64,000 nt of DNA. Source: Prolixibacteraceae bacterium (GTDB taxonomy: Bacteria; Bacteroidota; Bacteroidia; Bacteroidales; Prolixibacteraceae). The notes below the pieces were generated by a model. It was not told the origin of the DNA, made no database searches, and saw nothing but the letters and a program-made list of their open reading frames with translations. This document shows positions 23,685 to 33,014 of this stretch, one piece after another. Positions within the stretch are counted from its first letter, which is position 1, and each line of letters starts with the position of its first letter. The position numbers and the translations under genes are program-made. The stretch is from contig DOAQ01000028.1 in NCBI GenBank assembly GCA_003506435.1, forward strand, positions 46,079-110,078, given 5' to 3'.

Positions 23685-25142
23685 ATGAAAAAAATAATTC
23701 TGGCTATCGTAACCTGCCTTTTTACCGGCAATTTTGTTTCTGCCCAATTTATCGATACTTCCGACGACCGGGTAAAAACTTATCTCGATATTCCGTTTAA
23801 ACAAATCGGAACCATCAAACCAAAAAATACGATAGAAATTGAATCGTCGAATTGGACCATCGGGTGCGAAGTGTTGGACCGCGATTACGCCCGTTTCGAT
23901 GCTTACAAAGAGTATTTGCCGGTTCTGGGCGTTAAAAAAATAAGGTTGCAGGGCGGTTGGGCAAAAACCGAAAAACAGTTGGGCGTTTACAACTGGGCCT
24001 GGCTCGATTCGATCATCGATTATGCTGTGGAGAATGGGTTGAAGCCCTGGCTGGAAGCCAGCTATGGTAATTCTCTTTATAATAGCGGTGGAGTAGGCCT
24101 TGGTGGAGGCATTCCAATAACAGAAGAGGCGCTCGCCGGATGGGACCGTTGGGTAGAAGCCATGGTTACCCGTTACAAGGACAAAGTAACCGAATGGGAA
24201 ATCTGGAACGAACCAAGCGGACAAACCAAAGAAAAAGCAGTAAATACACCGGAACGTGTTGCTGAATTTAATATCCGCACGGCAGAAATTATCAAACGGA
24301 TTCAACCTCACGCAGAGATTGCCGGACTGGCTATGGGATCGGGAAGCGATACTATTTATCTGGACGGGTTTCTGAAAGTAATTGCCGAAAAAGACAAACT
24401 CGATTTATTTAAATGGATTTCTTTCCACGGATATACCATGAACCCAGACGATGCGTATGTTGGCCAGGCCAGGCTGGAAGCGGTAGTCCGAAAATATTCC
24501 GATAAGCTGATGTTGCGCCAAGGCGAAAACGGCGCTCCGAGCGGATACTGTCCCGATTTTACACTGAAGAATTATAACTGGACTGAAATTTCCCAGGCAA
24601 AGTGGGATGCCCGCCGGATGTTGGGCGATTTGGGCCGCGATACCGAATCGTCAATTTTTAGCATTATAGATATGTACTATATCACGAAAAATATGCTGAA
24701 CATCAAAGGGTTGATACAATCTGATATTACCTTGAAAGCCCTTCGTCCCAAAATAGCTTTTTACACCATTCAGAATATTGCCTCGGTTTTCGACAATAAA
24801 CTGGAACGAATTGCTGATTTTAAATATAAAGTGGAAGCCACAGAATCAATTTCTGTTTTTGGATACTGCAATAAAACTTCGGGCAAACAACTTGTGACGC
24901 TTTGGCTGGATGAAAATATCCCCAACAATACGTTCGAAACGCAGATGGTTGAACTCATCATTGAAAATGGTAATTTTAAAAAGCCTGTCTGGGTTGATTT
25001 ATTTTCGGGACGGATTTATGAAATACCAAAAGCAAATTGGGGCAAAACCGGAGCAAATTTTACCTTCAGGATTCCAGTTTATGATAGTCCCGTGCTGATT
25101 GCCGATCAATCGCTGATAACAATCGAACCAAAGGAAAAATAA
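23685..25142 (+). CDS. Exported clan GH-A glycoside hydrolase, paralogue B
   Basis: Second member of the pair, 485 residues, with signal peptide ending FVSAQ. Acid/base Glu176 lies in WEIWNEPS and the probable nucleophile Glu281 in LMLRQGENGAPSG. The C-terminal domain matches that of paralogue A, including YDSPVLIADQSLITI. The residue after the acid/base motif (Ser rather than Asn) and the loop at 128-143 (rich in Gly) differ from paralogue A, so the two may act on different linkages. Its stop codon is followed within a few bases by a decayed copy of the uxuA 3' end, which suggests that this gene arrived or was duplicated with a piece of uxuA. Confidence 0.8.
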   Translation: MKKIILAIVTCLFTGNFVSAQFIDTSDDRVKTYLDIPFKQIGTIKPKNTIEIESSNWTIGCEVLDRDYARFDAYKEYLPVLGVKKIRLQGGWAKTEKQLGVYNWAWLDSIIDYAVENGLKPWLEASYGNSLYNSGGVGLGGGIPITEEALAGWDRWVEAMVTRYKDKVTEWEIWNEPSGQTKEKAVNTPERVAEFNIRTAEIIKRIQPHAEIAGLAMGSGSDTIYLDGFLKVIAEKDKLDLFKWISFHGYTMNPDDAYVGQARLEAVVRKYSDKLMLRQGENGAPSGYCPDFTLKNYNWTEISQAKWDARRMLGDLGRDTESSIFSIIDMYYITKNMLNIKGLIQSDITLKALRPKIAFYTIQNIASVFDNKLERIADFKYKVEATESISVFGYCNKTSGKQLVTLWLDENIPNNTFETQMVELIIENGNFKKPVWVDLFSGRIYEIPKANWGKTGANFTFRIPVYDSPVLIADQSLITIEPKEK

Positions 25143-25145
25143 CGG

Positions 25146-25418
25146 CTCTTCATTCTTCATCTGCGCGATGTGGAAATAAATTGAGGTTCAGGGAAACCTT
25201 CCACGATAACAGCCCAACATCAATGGCCGAAATGATGAAATTATTACGATAACGGGTTTAACGGCGGCGTCAGGCCGGACTATATTTCTGCCATGTGTGG
25301 CGAAACGTAAAACTATTTCTCCCGGAAGTTTGTCTGTCGCTATGAAATAATCGGGAAAATATTTATAATCAATTGTATAAAAGGTGTTTGCGAATCATAC
25401 AAAATCAATTTTGAATGA
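25146..25418 (+). pseudogene. Decayed duplicate of the uxuA 3' end
   Basis: About 270 bases align along their length with uxuA 20990-21271. Shared landmarks in order are cagggaaaccttccacga, atggccgaaatg, attacgataacggg and gtttgcgaatcata, ending in the equivalent of the C-terminal NFE stop. Frameshifts and in-frame stops (for example taa after gaaacg) show that it is not translated. It begins directly after the stop of GH-A paralogue B. Confidence 0.92.
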
Positions 25419-25529
25419 ATAATTTTAACGTATTTAAAATCCTGTTTTTAGTATTTTGCTGATATATTCTGATTCAAGATAAATTTCTGTTCAATCAGGT
25501 TTTATCCCCTGAAATTGCCTTGGAAGTTT

Positions 25530-25537
25530 TATATTTA
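25530..25537 (+). promoter_or_regulatory. Weak -7-like box upstream of the ECF sigma gene
   Basis: TATATTTA is one base off the TAnnTTTG consensus, 20 bases before the GTG start, with an attg about 13 bases upstream of it. Suggestive only. Confidence 0.3.
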
Positions 25538-25557
25538 CCTTGTGAAAATTCATTCAG

Positions 25558-26127
25558 GTGGACAAAAAAAATATTGGAAACATAAAGTCGGGCGATGAAC
25601 AAGCTTTCGAATTGTTGTTCCGAAAATATTATCGCCGTTTATGCGGTTTTGCCAATAAATTTATTGCCAATACAGCCGAGTCAGAAGAAATTGTTCAGGA
25701 GGTTTTTCTGAATATCTGGGAAAAACGGGACCATTTGAATTTGAACAATGAAATACGGCCCTACCTGTTTAAATCTGTTCAAAATTTGTGTCTGAATTTT
25801 ATCGAGCACCGGAAAGTTATTGATAATTATTATGCGGTGATTGAATTTATTTACAAGAATCAGACAGAAGATTTCAGCGCTTACGAATCAGTAATCTATT
25901 CCGAGTTTCAGGCAAAAGTTGACCATGCTGTCGACTTGTTACCCGACGAGTGCCGGAAAGTTTTTCTTATGAGCCGTCATGAAGGATTAAAATACAACGA
26001 GATTGCTGAGAAACTCGGCCTTTCAGTAAAAACAGTCGAGACACAAATGGGGCGTGCCCTGGCAAAATTAAAAACAGAATTGAAAGACTATCTCACAATC
26101 CTGCTGATTGCCCTCTTTCTGAATTAG
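25558..26127 (+). CDS. ECF RNA polymerase sigma factor (FecI-like)
   Basis: Sigma-70 family extracytoplasmic-function factor of 189 residues. Region 2 is recognisable in AFELLFRKYYRRLCGFANKF and ESEEIVQEVFLNIWEKR, and region 4 in LPDECRKVFLMSRHEGLKYNEIAEKLGLSVKTVETQ. The start is a GTG; no in-frame ATG exists before region 2. It heads the polysaccharide locus and pairs with the FecR-type anti-sigma factor 90 bases downstream and an STN-domain SusC. In this known trans-envelope signalling arrangement, glycan binding at SusC releases the sigma factor to transcribe the locus. Confidence 0.95.
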   Translation: MDKKNIGNIKSGDEQAFELLFRKYYRRLCGFANKFIANTAESEEIVQEVFLNIWEKRDHLNLNNEIRPYLFKSVQNLCLNFIEHRKVIDNYYAVIEFIYKNQTEDFSAYESVIYSEFQAKVDHAVDLLPDECRKVFLMSRHEGLKYNEIAEKLGLSVKTVETQMGRALAKLKTELKDYLTILLIALFLN

Positions 26128-26217
26128 TAAAAACTCTTCCTTTTTAAAACTTTTTTTATTCCTGTTGTCAGGGTAAAATTGCATTTGCCTGTATAAGCAT
26201 AATGAAAAACAATAAAA

Positions 26218-27207
26218 ATGAAAGGATTAATTTCAAATGAAATATTACAACGGTTTCTGAACAAAGAAACGTCGCAGGCAGAAAACGATGAAATTCTCAA
26301 ATGGGTTTCTGCTTCGGATAAAAACCGTGAAGAGCTCCGAATGATGCATCAGTCGTTTTATTTAAGCGGCATGGAAAAAGATTTGTCTGAAATAGACATT
26401 GACAAGGCATGGGAAAATCTGGCTTTAAAAATGCCTGTTCCAAAGACAAAGAAGAAAATTATCAGGATAGATATTCTGCAAAAGATTGCTGCTTCGGTAT
26501 TAATTTTTCTGACAGTTGGTTTCGGTGCATTGTGGGTTAACGAACATTATTTTGAACATGCCCAATCGGCAATGATTACGATTGAAACTCCCAAAGGAGA
26601 AAAATCAAAAGTGCTTTTGCCCGATGGAACACAGGTGTGGCTCAATTCACAAACGACCCTGGAATACGATGCTCTTAATCCGCGTAAAGTCAGTATGAAA
26701 GGAGAAGCTTATTTTGAAGTGGGAAAAGACCGAAACCATCCTTTTGAGGTTATTACGGTATCGGGTATGAAAGTTACTGTTTTGGGTACCCGGTTCAACC
26801 TGCGAAGTTTTGCTGCCGATCCTGTTGTGGAAACCACTCTGGATGAAGGTAAAGTGATGATAACCGGTATTGAAAATTCGCGGTCTGTATTTTTGAATCC
26901 GGGAGAGCAGGCAATTTATAGTATACGCGAAAACGAATTGCAGGTGAAAAGCGTACAGACTGAAATTTATTCACTTTGGAAAAATAACGAGTTAAGATTT
27001 AATAACATTTCACTTCGGGAGTTGATTCCCCGACTCGAACATTGGTATGGGGTAACAGTAGAACTCGATCCGTCGGTCAGCAATACCGACCGGTTTACGA
27101 TGACCATTAAAACCGAAAGCCTTCGTGAATTACTGCAAATGATGCAACTAACCTCAAAATTTAATTATGAAATAAATGGCGAAAAAATAACCATTCGGAC
27201 AAAATAA
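26218..27207 (+). CDS. FecR-family anti-sigma factor
   Basis: Single-pass inner-membrane regulator of 329 residues. A cytoplasmic N-terminal anti-sigma region (about 1-80) is followed by one transmembrane helix (about 88-107). The periplasmic FecR domain (about 115-230, with TPKGEKSKVLLPDGTQVWLNS) and a C-terminal DUF4974/STN-like domain (about 255-328, LRFNNISLRELIPRLEHWYG) follow. It transmits the signal from the STN domain of the next gene's product to the ECF sigma factor upstream. Spacing to the SusC gene is 84 bases, with two small hairpins. Confidence 0.95.
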   Translation: MKGLISNEILQRFLNKETSQAENDEILKWVSASDKNREELRMMHQSFYLSGMEKDLSEIDIDKAWENLALKMPVPKTKKKIIRIDILQKIAASVLIFLTVGFGALWVNEHYFEHAQSAMITIETPKGEKSKVLLPDGTQVWLNSQTTLEYDALNPRKVSMKGEAYFEVGKDRNHPFEVITVSGMKVTVLGTRFNLRSFAADPVVETTLDEGKVMITGIENSRSVFLNPGEQAIYSIRENELQVKSVQTEIYSLWKNNELRFNNISLRELIPRLEHWYGVTVELDPSVSNTDRFTMTIKTESLRELLQMMQLTSKFNYEINGEKITIRTK

Positions 27208-27209
27208 AA

Positions 27210-27259
27210 GAAGGAAAGTGTTCCCGCACTTCCCTTCAGAAAATCACGGCAGTAGCCGT
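27210..27259 (+). promoter_or_regulatory. Two hairpins between fecR-like and susC-like genes
   Basis: gaaggaaagtg/cacttcccttc (27210-27237) and a perfect acggc/gccgt stem with an agta loop (27246-27259) lie in the 84-base gap. Neither is followed by a T tract, so they may shape mRNA stability or partial read-through rather than terminate. A comparable hairpin occurs at 62394-62423 in the second locus. Confidence 0.45.
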
Positions 27260-27291
27260 AATTAATTGTTTAATATTAACAATACAAACTT

Positions 27292-30200
27292 ATGAAAAAA
27301 AAACGATGGATTTTTCAGTTCAGGCGCATACCCTGTCTGAAACAAATTTTTAGAATTATGAAACTAACTTCTTTCCTTTTGTTTGTGATGTTTTGCCAGG
27401 TTTCGGCAACCGTTTTTTCACAGAATAACGGACAGTTGAGCCTGAAAGCCGAACAGAAAACAATTTCAGGTATCCTGCAGTTGATTGAAGACCAGTCGGA
27501 TTACTCTTTCATGTACAACAGTAACAATATTGATGTGAACCGAAAAGCCGACATCAATTACAACGGAAAAAGCATTGAAGAAGTCCTTGATATCCTTTTC
27601 AAGGGGACAAATGTAAAGTACCGTTCGTTCAACAGCAATTATGTGCTTTATACCGATGACAACAGTGTGGTCCCTGCAGGGCAAATGCAACAGGCAAAAT
27701 CTGTTAGCGGTAAAATTATTGATTTTTCAGGGCAGGCGCTTCCGGGGGTTACAGTGGTTGTGAAAGGAACTACAAACGGGACAATTACTGATCCGGAAGG
27801 GAAATACAGCCTTTCTCAGATACCTGCCAACTCAATTCTTGTATTTTCTTTCGTGGGGATGAAAACACAGGAAATACAGGTTGCCGATAAGCCAATCATC
27901 AATGTTACCATGGAGGAAGATGCTATTGGCATTGAGGAAGTTGTAGCCGTCGGGTATGGCACACAGAAAAAAGCAAACCTTACCGGTTCTGTTTCGGCAG
28001 TAAAAATTGACGATAAAATTGCCAGCCGGTCCCTGACCAATGTTTCGTCCGGACTTCAGGGATTATTGCCGGGTTTGGCCATTAACCAGAATTCAGGAAT
28101 GGCAGGTAAAAACGATGTAACCATGCTGATTCGCGGGCTTGGTACAGTAAATAATGCCAATCCTCTTGTTGTTGTTGACGGTATGCCCGATGTGGACATC
28201 AACAGATTGAACATGAACGATATAGAAAGTGTGTCAGTTTTGAAAGATGCCACTTCTTCGGCGGTATATGGTTCGCGTGCTGCCAATGGTGTAATTCTGA
28301 TTACAACCAAATCGGGAAAAGGGACGAATAAACCCAGACTGAATATTTCAAGTTCATATGCGGTTGGTGTTCCGACCCAATCAATCGATTTCATGGATGA
28401 TTATGCCCGTGCCTTAACTATTCAAAACATTGCTACATCAACTACGACAAAACGTCCTGACCTAACCTATAAAGACGGCTCAATTGACCAATGGCTGGCG
28501 CTGGGGATGATCGATCCATTGCAATATCCCAATACCGACTGGTGGGATGTAATGGTTCGGAACAGTACTGTGCAGAACCATAATGTATCAGCCAGCAGTA
28601 GTAACGAGAAGTCAAATTTTTTCATTTCTGTTGGAGTGATGGATGAAAAAGGGCTACAAATTAATAACAACTATTCACTCTACAACGCAAGGTTTAATTA
28701 CGACTACAAAATCAGAAAAAATATAAATGTAGGGATCAAATTTAATGGAAACTGGTCAAAAGTTGATTTTGCCAATGGTGAAGGGTTTAACGATGCAAGC
28801 GGGTTTGGCTTTAAATTTGGCGATGCAGCTTCGGGAGTATTACCTTATGATCCTGAAACTGGAAATTACGGTGGGGCCATGGCTTATAATGAAACTACTT
28901 CCCTATACAATCCCTATTCAATATACAACAACCAGCTTAACCGTCAAAACCGTCAGGAAGCTAATACCAGCATGTATTTGGACTGGTCGCCGGTGAAAGG
29001 CCTGTCTGCACGTGTTGATTACGCATTAAGCTATTATAATCAATTTCGTTATTACGCGCCCATTCCCAATACACTTTACAATTTTCAGACCGGGTCATAC
29101 ACTCCCTATTCTCCGGTAGCAAAAAACGCCGGAATATCTAATTATACCAATACCGGGTACAAAACACAATTGAATGGGCGATTAGAGTACCAGACAACAT
29201 TTGCAAAACATCATAATCTGAGTGCTTTATTTGTTTATAGCGAAGAATATTGGTACGACCGTTATCAGGCAAGTTCCCGTTTAGACAGAATTCATCCTAC
29301 TCTCAGCGAAATAGATGCTGCTCTGCCGGATACGCAGACAGCCAATGGAAATTCAAGCACTGAAGGGTTACAGTCGTATATCGGGCGAATCAATTATTCT
29401 GCTTTCGACAAATACCTTTTCGAAGTGAATTTTCGTTACGATGGTTCTTCTAAGTTTTTAAGCGGCAGCAGGTTTGGATTTTTCCCTTCGGCTTCGGCAG
29501 GATGGAGATTTACCGAGGAAAATTTCATAAATCCGCATACACGCAACTGGCTTTCGAGCGGTAAATTAAGGGCATCTTATGGAGGCTTAGGCAACAATAG
29601 TGGCATTGGCCGATACCAACAGCAGGAAATTTTGGCACAAAGCAACTACAATACTAATGGCAATACGGCTAAAGGATTTACCTACCGGCAAATGGTAAAC
29701 AAAAACCTTTCGTGGGAATCGACTTATGTATTCAATCTAGGCCTTGATCTGGGATTTCTGAATAATCATCTGACTGCTGAAATAGATTATTACGACCGTT
29801 TTACGACCGGAATGCTGCGTCCCTCGGATTTGTCAACTCATCTTACCGGTGCTTACGATGCTCCATACAAAAATATCGGAGACTTGCGGAACAGGGGGAT
29901 TGAAGGAAACCTTATATGGAAAGGTTCAAAAGGAGATTTTGCCTATTCTATTAACCTGAATGCTTCTTATAATGCTACACGGTTGGAAAAATGGAATGAA
30001 TTTTTGAATAAAGGCAATGTATTCCTTGATATGCCATACTATTTTGTATATTCTTATGAAGCCATTGGTATTGCCCAAACCTGGGAAGATGTTTATAAAG
30101 CGACACCGCAGGGGGCATCTCCAGGCGATATCCTGTTAAAAGATTTAAACGGCGATGGACAGATCACAGCCGAAGATAAAAAAGCGTACTCTCAGATTCA

Positions 30201-30684
30201 ACGAAGCAGGCCTACAACAAACTATGCAGTGAATTTTAATGCAAACTGGAAAGGGTTTGACATGACTATATTATTGCAGGGGACAGCAGGACGCAAAGAC
30301 TTCTGGCTGACAAACTGGAATAGTACCAATATTCAATCGTACCTATATCCTTCATCCTGGGATCATTGGAGTAATCCATGGTCATGGAGCAATCGTAATG
30401 GCGCATGGCCACGTTTGGATGGAAGCAATTTAAATGAATATGAATCAACTTTCTGGCTTGATGACATGAGTTATGTTCGTTTAAAGAATGTCCAGTTGGG
30501 TTACACGCTGCCAAATAATTTGGTGAAGAAATTAAGAATTGACAATGTCCGTTTCTACATATCAGGCGAAAACCTTGCAACATTCACGAAATTCCGAGGC
30601 ATCGACCCTGAGAAAAATACGAATGCCGATGATGCTTATCCATTGGTAAAATCATTTGCATTTGGAGTAAATATTGGTATCTAA
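27292..30684 (+). CDS. SusC/RagA TonB-dependent outer-membrane transporter with STN domain
   Basis: Outer-membrane glycan importer of 1130 residues. A signal region (MKLTSFLLFVMFCQVSATVFSQ-type, here from about residue 23) precedes an STN signalling domain (about 48-115) and a carboxypeptidase-D-like beta domain (about 138-210, GKIIDFSGQALPGVTVVVKG). The TonB box area EEVVAVGYGTQ, the plug with SVLKDATSSAVYGSRAANG (about 315-335) and a long C-terminal beta barrel follow. The STN domain matches the ECF/FecR pair upstream. The partner SusD-like lipoprotein starts 13 bases downstream. Cargo is expected to be uronate-containing oligosaccharides from the lyase and hydrolases of the locus. Confidence 0.97.
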   Translation: MKKKRWIFQFRRIPCLKQIFRIMKLTSFLLFVMFCQVSATVFSQNNGQLSLKAEQKTISGILQLIEDQSDYSFMYNSNNIDVNRKADINYNGKSIEEVLDILFKGTNVKYRSFNSNYVLYTDDNSVVPAGQMQQAKSVSGKIIDFSGQALPGVTVVVKGTTNGTITDPEGKYSLSQIPANSILVFSFVGMKTQEIQVADKPIINVTMEEDAIGIEEVVAVGYGTQKKANLTGSVSAVKIDDKIASRSLTNVSSGLQGLLPGLAINQNSGMAGKNDVTMLIRGLGTVNNANPLVVVDGMPDVDINRLNMNDIESVSVLKDATSSAVYGSRAANGVILITTKSGKGTNKPRLNISSSYAVGVPTQSIDFMDDYARALTIQNIATSTTTKRPDLTYKDGSIDQWLALGMIDPLQYPNTDWWDVMVRNSTVQNHNVSASSSNEKSNFFISVGVMDEKGLQINNNYSLYNARFNYDYKIRKNINVGIKFNGNWSKVDFANGEGFNDASGFGFKFGDAASGVLPYDPETGNYGGAMAYNETTSLYNPYSIYNNQLNRQNRQEANTSMYLDWSPVKGLSARVDYALSYYNQFRYYAPIPNTLYNFQTGSYTPYSPVAKNAGISNYTNTGYKTQLNGRLEYQTTFAKHHNLSALFVYSEEYWYDRYQASSRLDRIHPTLSEIDAALPDTQTANGNSSTEGLQSYIGRINYSAFDKYLFEVNFRYDGSSKFLSGSRFGFFPSASAGWRFTEENFINPHTRNWLSSGKLRASYGGLGNNSGIGRYQQQEILAQSNYNTNGNTAKGFTYRQMVNKNLSWESTYVFNLGLDLGFLNNHLTAEIDYYDRFTTGMLRPSDLSTHLTGAYDAPYKNIGDLRNRGIEGNLIWKGSKGDFAYSINLNASYNATRLEKWNEFLNKGNVFLDMPYYFVYSYEAIGIAQTWEDVYKATPQGASPGDILLKDLNGDGQITAEDKKAYSQIQRSRPTTNYAVNFNANWKGFDMTILLQGTAGRKDFWLTNWNSTNIQSYLYPSSWDHWSNPWSWSNRNGAWPRLDGSNLNEYESTFWLDDMSYVRLKNVQLGYTLPNNLVKKLRIDNVRFYISGENLATFTKFRGIDPEKNTNADDAYPLVKSFAFGVNIGI

Positions 30685-30697
30685 AAACGTTGTTATT

Positions 30698-32560
30698 ATG
30701 AAAAAGATATATTCAAAAATATTATTTGCTTTTGTTATTTGTGAATTGCTGCTTTCTGCTGCTTCATGTACAAAGGATATACTTGAACAAGAGCCAACCG
30801 TCAATTTAGGTGCAAGTTCATTCTGGAAAACGGAAGACGATGCTACTTATGCCCTTATGGGAGCCTATTCTGCTGTCAGGGGACTTTTTGACCGCGACTA
30901 CTATTTTGATGGACAAGGGGAGTTCTTTAGAACCCGCAGCAGTAGTAACAGTACTACCAGTGGCAATATTAACCTTGGCGGTGCCTACCGTGGCGGCAGT
31001 TATGCCCCGGCACCTGGTAATGGTTCTGGTTTTGATGCGATGTACCAATTCCTTTACGGTGGGGTAAACCGCACCAATTATGTGATTGAAAATGTCAATA
31101 AGATGCTTTTGGTTGCAAGGCCTGCCTCGGTTGCCAATCTCGAAGCAATTATCGGAGAGGCACGCCTGCTCCGGGGAATGGTTTATTTCCGCCTTATTTC
31201 TTTGTGGGGAGATGTCCCCTATTTCTCAAAAATTATTAACGAAAACTCAGAAATATCGGATATTGCCAGAATGCCAATTACCCAGATAAAGGATTCGATT
31301 ATGGCTGACTTTACGTATGCTTTTGAAAAACTTCCTGTAAAAGCAACTCAAATTGGTCGTGCATCGAAACCTGCCGCTTTAGCTTTTAGGGGAAAATTTC
31401 AGCTTTACTGGGCATGCTGGAATAAAAACGGATGGCCCGAACTGGATACTTTTACCTCAAATGCGACAGCAGCAACCGAAGCCTATAAAGCAGCCGCTGC
31501 CGATTTTAAAGCAGTGATTGAAAATTACGGATTGAACCTTTTTCGTAACGGAGAACCTGGTGACTGGGGAACGATGGGGAATGCTGAAGTCCTTCCCAAT
31601 TATTATTATATGTTTATCCCTTCGACCGGCAACCCGAATACTGAAGGCGAAATGATTATGGTATTTACCCACGGAGGTACCGGTTCCGGCCAAAGCGAAG
31701 AATTGATGCGCGATTTTGCAGGTCGTTCGCACGAAGGCAGCCAGCTTTGGGTAATGCCCCGTTTTGAAATTGCCAATAGGTACCAGTCTACTGTAACCGG
31801 CGATTTTTGTACTCCGCTGATCCCGATGAGTTCAAATACTGCCGGCAGGGCAGCGCTTAATTCTGCCGTAAACCCTCAAAGTTATGCCAACCGCGATTAC
31901 CGGATGAAAGCCACAATTATGTGGGACTATGAAATGAGCAAGGGATTGAGTGGTCTTGCCGAAACAGGCTGGCGCCCGTTTATTTATAAAACATGGGCAG
32001 CTGCAGTTAATATAAACGGGAATATCTATACATCATACGATATCACAAGCAGCGCTGCAACAACAGGTATTGTATTCCGGAAATTCCTCCGTAACTATGC
32101 CGGGCTGGCCCGGAGTGAAGGCGACTATAACTGGCCGGTTATGCGTCTGGCCGATGTCTACCTGATGTATGCCGAAGCAAGCAATGAAGCGTATGGTCCG
32201 CAAGCTGATGCAATCGCCCTGGTAAATAAAATCCGACACCGGGGTAACCTGCCTGCATTAGCAGCATCCAAAACAGCATCAAAAGATGTTTTCTTCTCAG
32301 CTATCGAGCAGGAACGAATTATCGAACTCTTTGGTGAAGGACAACGTCCTTTCGACCTGCGTCGCTGGAGGGCAATTGAGCGTGTTTTCGGTGCACCATA
32401 CAGCAATGGCATTGTCCGCCAAGACACTAACGGAGGAAATCAAGTCTTTTATTTCAAAAATGCCTCTGAATTAGGATACCAGCAATGCTATATCTTTAAA
32501 ATACCTCAGGCAGAACGTGAAAGGAATCCAAACCTCACACAAAATAAACCCTGGATGTAG
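30698..32560 (+). CDS. SusD/RagB surface glycan-binding lipoprotein
   Basis: Lipoprotein partner of the preceding SusC, 620 residues from the ATG at 30698, which lies just after the SusC stop. The leader ends in SAASC. Typical SusD segments are present: the EPTVNLGASSFWKTEDDATYAL-like N-terminal region, the ARLLRGMVYFRLISLWGDVPYF stretch and the C-terminal LADVYLMYAEASNEAYGP and ERIIELFGEGQRPFDLRRW stretches. Helical TPR-like segments frame the glycan-binding face. An upstream in-frame start at 30674 overlaps the end of SusC and is not favoured. Confidence 0.97.
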   Translation: MKKIYSKILFAFVICELLLSAASCTKDILEQEPTVNLGASSFWKTEDDATYALMGAYSAVRGLFDRDYYFDGQGEFFRTRSSSNSTTSGNINLGGAYRGGSYAPAPGNGSGFDAMYQFLYGGVNRTNYVIENVNKMLLVARPASVANLEAIIGEARLLRGMVYFRLISLWGDVPYFSKIINENSEISDIARMPITQIKDSIMADFTYAFEKLPVKATQIGRASKPAALAFRGKFQLYWACWNKNGWPELDTFTSNATAATEAYKAAAADFKAVIENYGLNLFRNGEPGDWGTMGNAEVLPNYYYMFIPSTGNPNTEGEMIMVFTHGGTGSGQSEELMRDFAGRSHEGSQLWVMPRFEIANRYQSTVTGDFCTPLIPMSSNTAGRAALNSAVNPQSYANRDYRMKATIMWDYEMSKGLSGLAETGWRPFIYKTWAAAVNINGNIYTSYDITSSAATTGIVFRKFLRNYAGLARSEGDYNWPVMRLADVYLMYAEASNEAYGPQADAIALVNKIRHRGNLPALAASKTASKDVFFSAIEQERIIELFGEGQRPFDLRRWRAIERVFGAPYSNGIVRQDTNGGNQVFYFKNASELGYQQCYIFKIPQAERERNPNLTQNKPWM

Positions 32561-32594
32561 GAATTTATTGTGAATAATTTAAAACAGTAAAAAG

Positions 32595-33002
32595 ATGAAA
32601 AAATATATAATTATTACAACGGCACTCTTATTCTCTGCCCTGGTATGGACAGGGTGTTCAGATTTCCCAGTTGACGAAGACGGATTATTGATTACCACAA
32701 GGTCGCAGTGCTATGTGAGCAACTTCGAATTGTTAGGTCCTGATTACCAAACCGTCAGGACGAAAGCTGCTGTGATTGACACAACCGCACAAACCATCAA
32801 TGTCGAAGTGTTATATGGAACCGATCTGAAAAATCTCCGGCCTCAGTTTAATTTAATAACCGATGCCAAAATCGAACCTAAAGTTATCGGATTTGTTGAT
32901 TTTTCAGATTTAACAAATCCGAAAAAATGGACCGTAATTTCGGGTAACCGTAAGGTTAATAAGACTTATACCGTTTATGTTACAGTTCAAGTAAAACCTT
33001 AA
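32595..33002 (+). CDS. Small surface lipoprotein following SusD
   Basis: Lipoprotein of 135 residues with lipobox WTGC (Cys20) and an acidic SDFPVDEDG stretch after it, a feature linked to surface export in Bacteroidota. The body looks like one immunoglobulin-like beta domain ending in a TYTVYVTVQV strand, similar in style to DUF5018-type modules. It follows SusD by 34 bases and precedes another lipoprotein by 12, the position often held by surface glycan-binding proteins. No catalytic motif was seen. Function is inferred from position only. Confidence 0.75.
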   Translation: MKKYIIITTALLFSALVWTGCSDFPVDEDGLLITTRSQCYVSNFELLGPDYQTVRTKAAVIDTTAQTINVEVLYGTDLKNLRPQFNLITDAKIEPKVIGFVDFSDLTNPKKWTVISGNRKVNKTYTVYVTVQVKP

Positions 33003-33014
33003 AAATTACCGATT

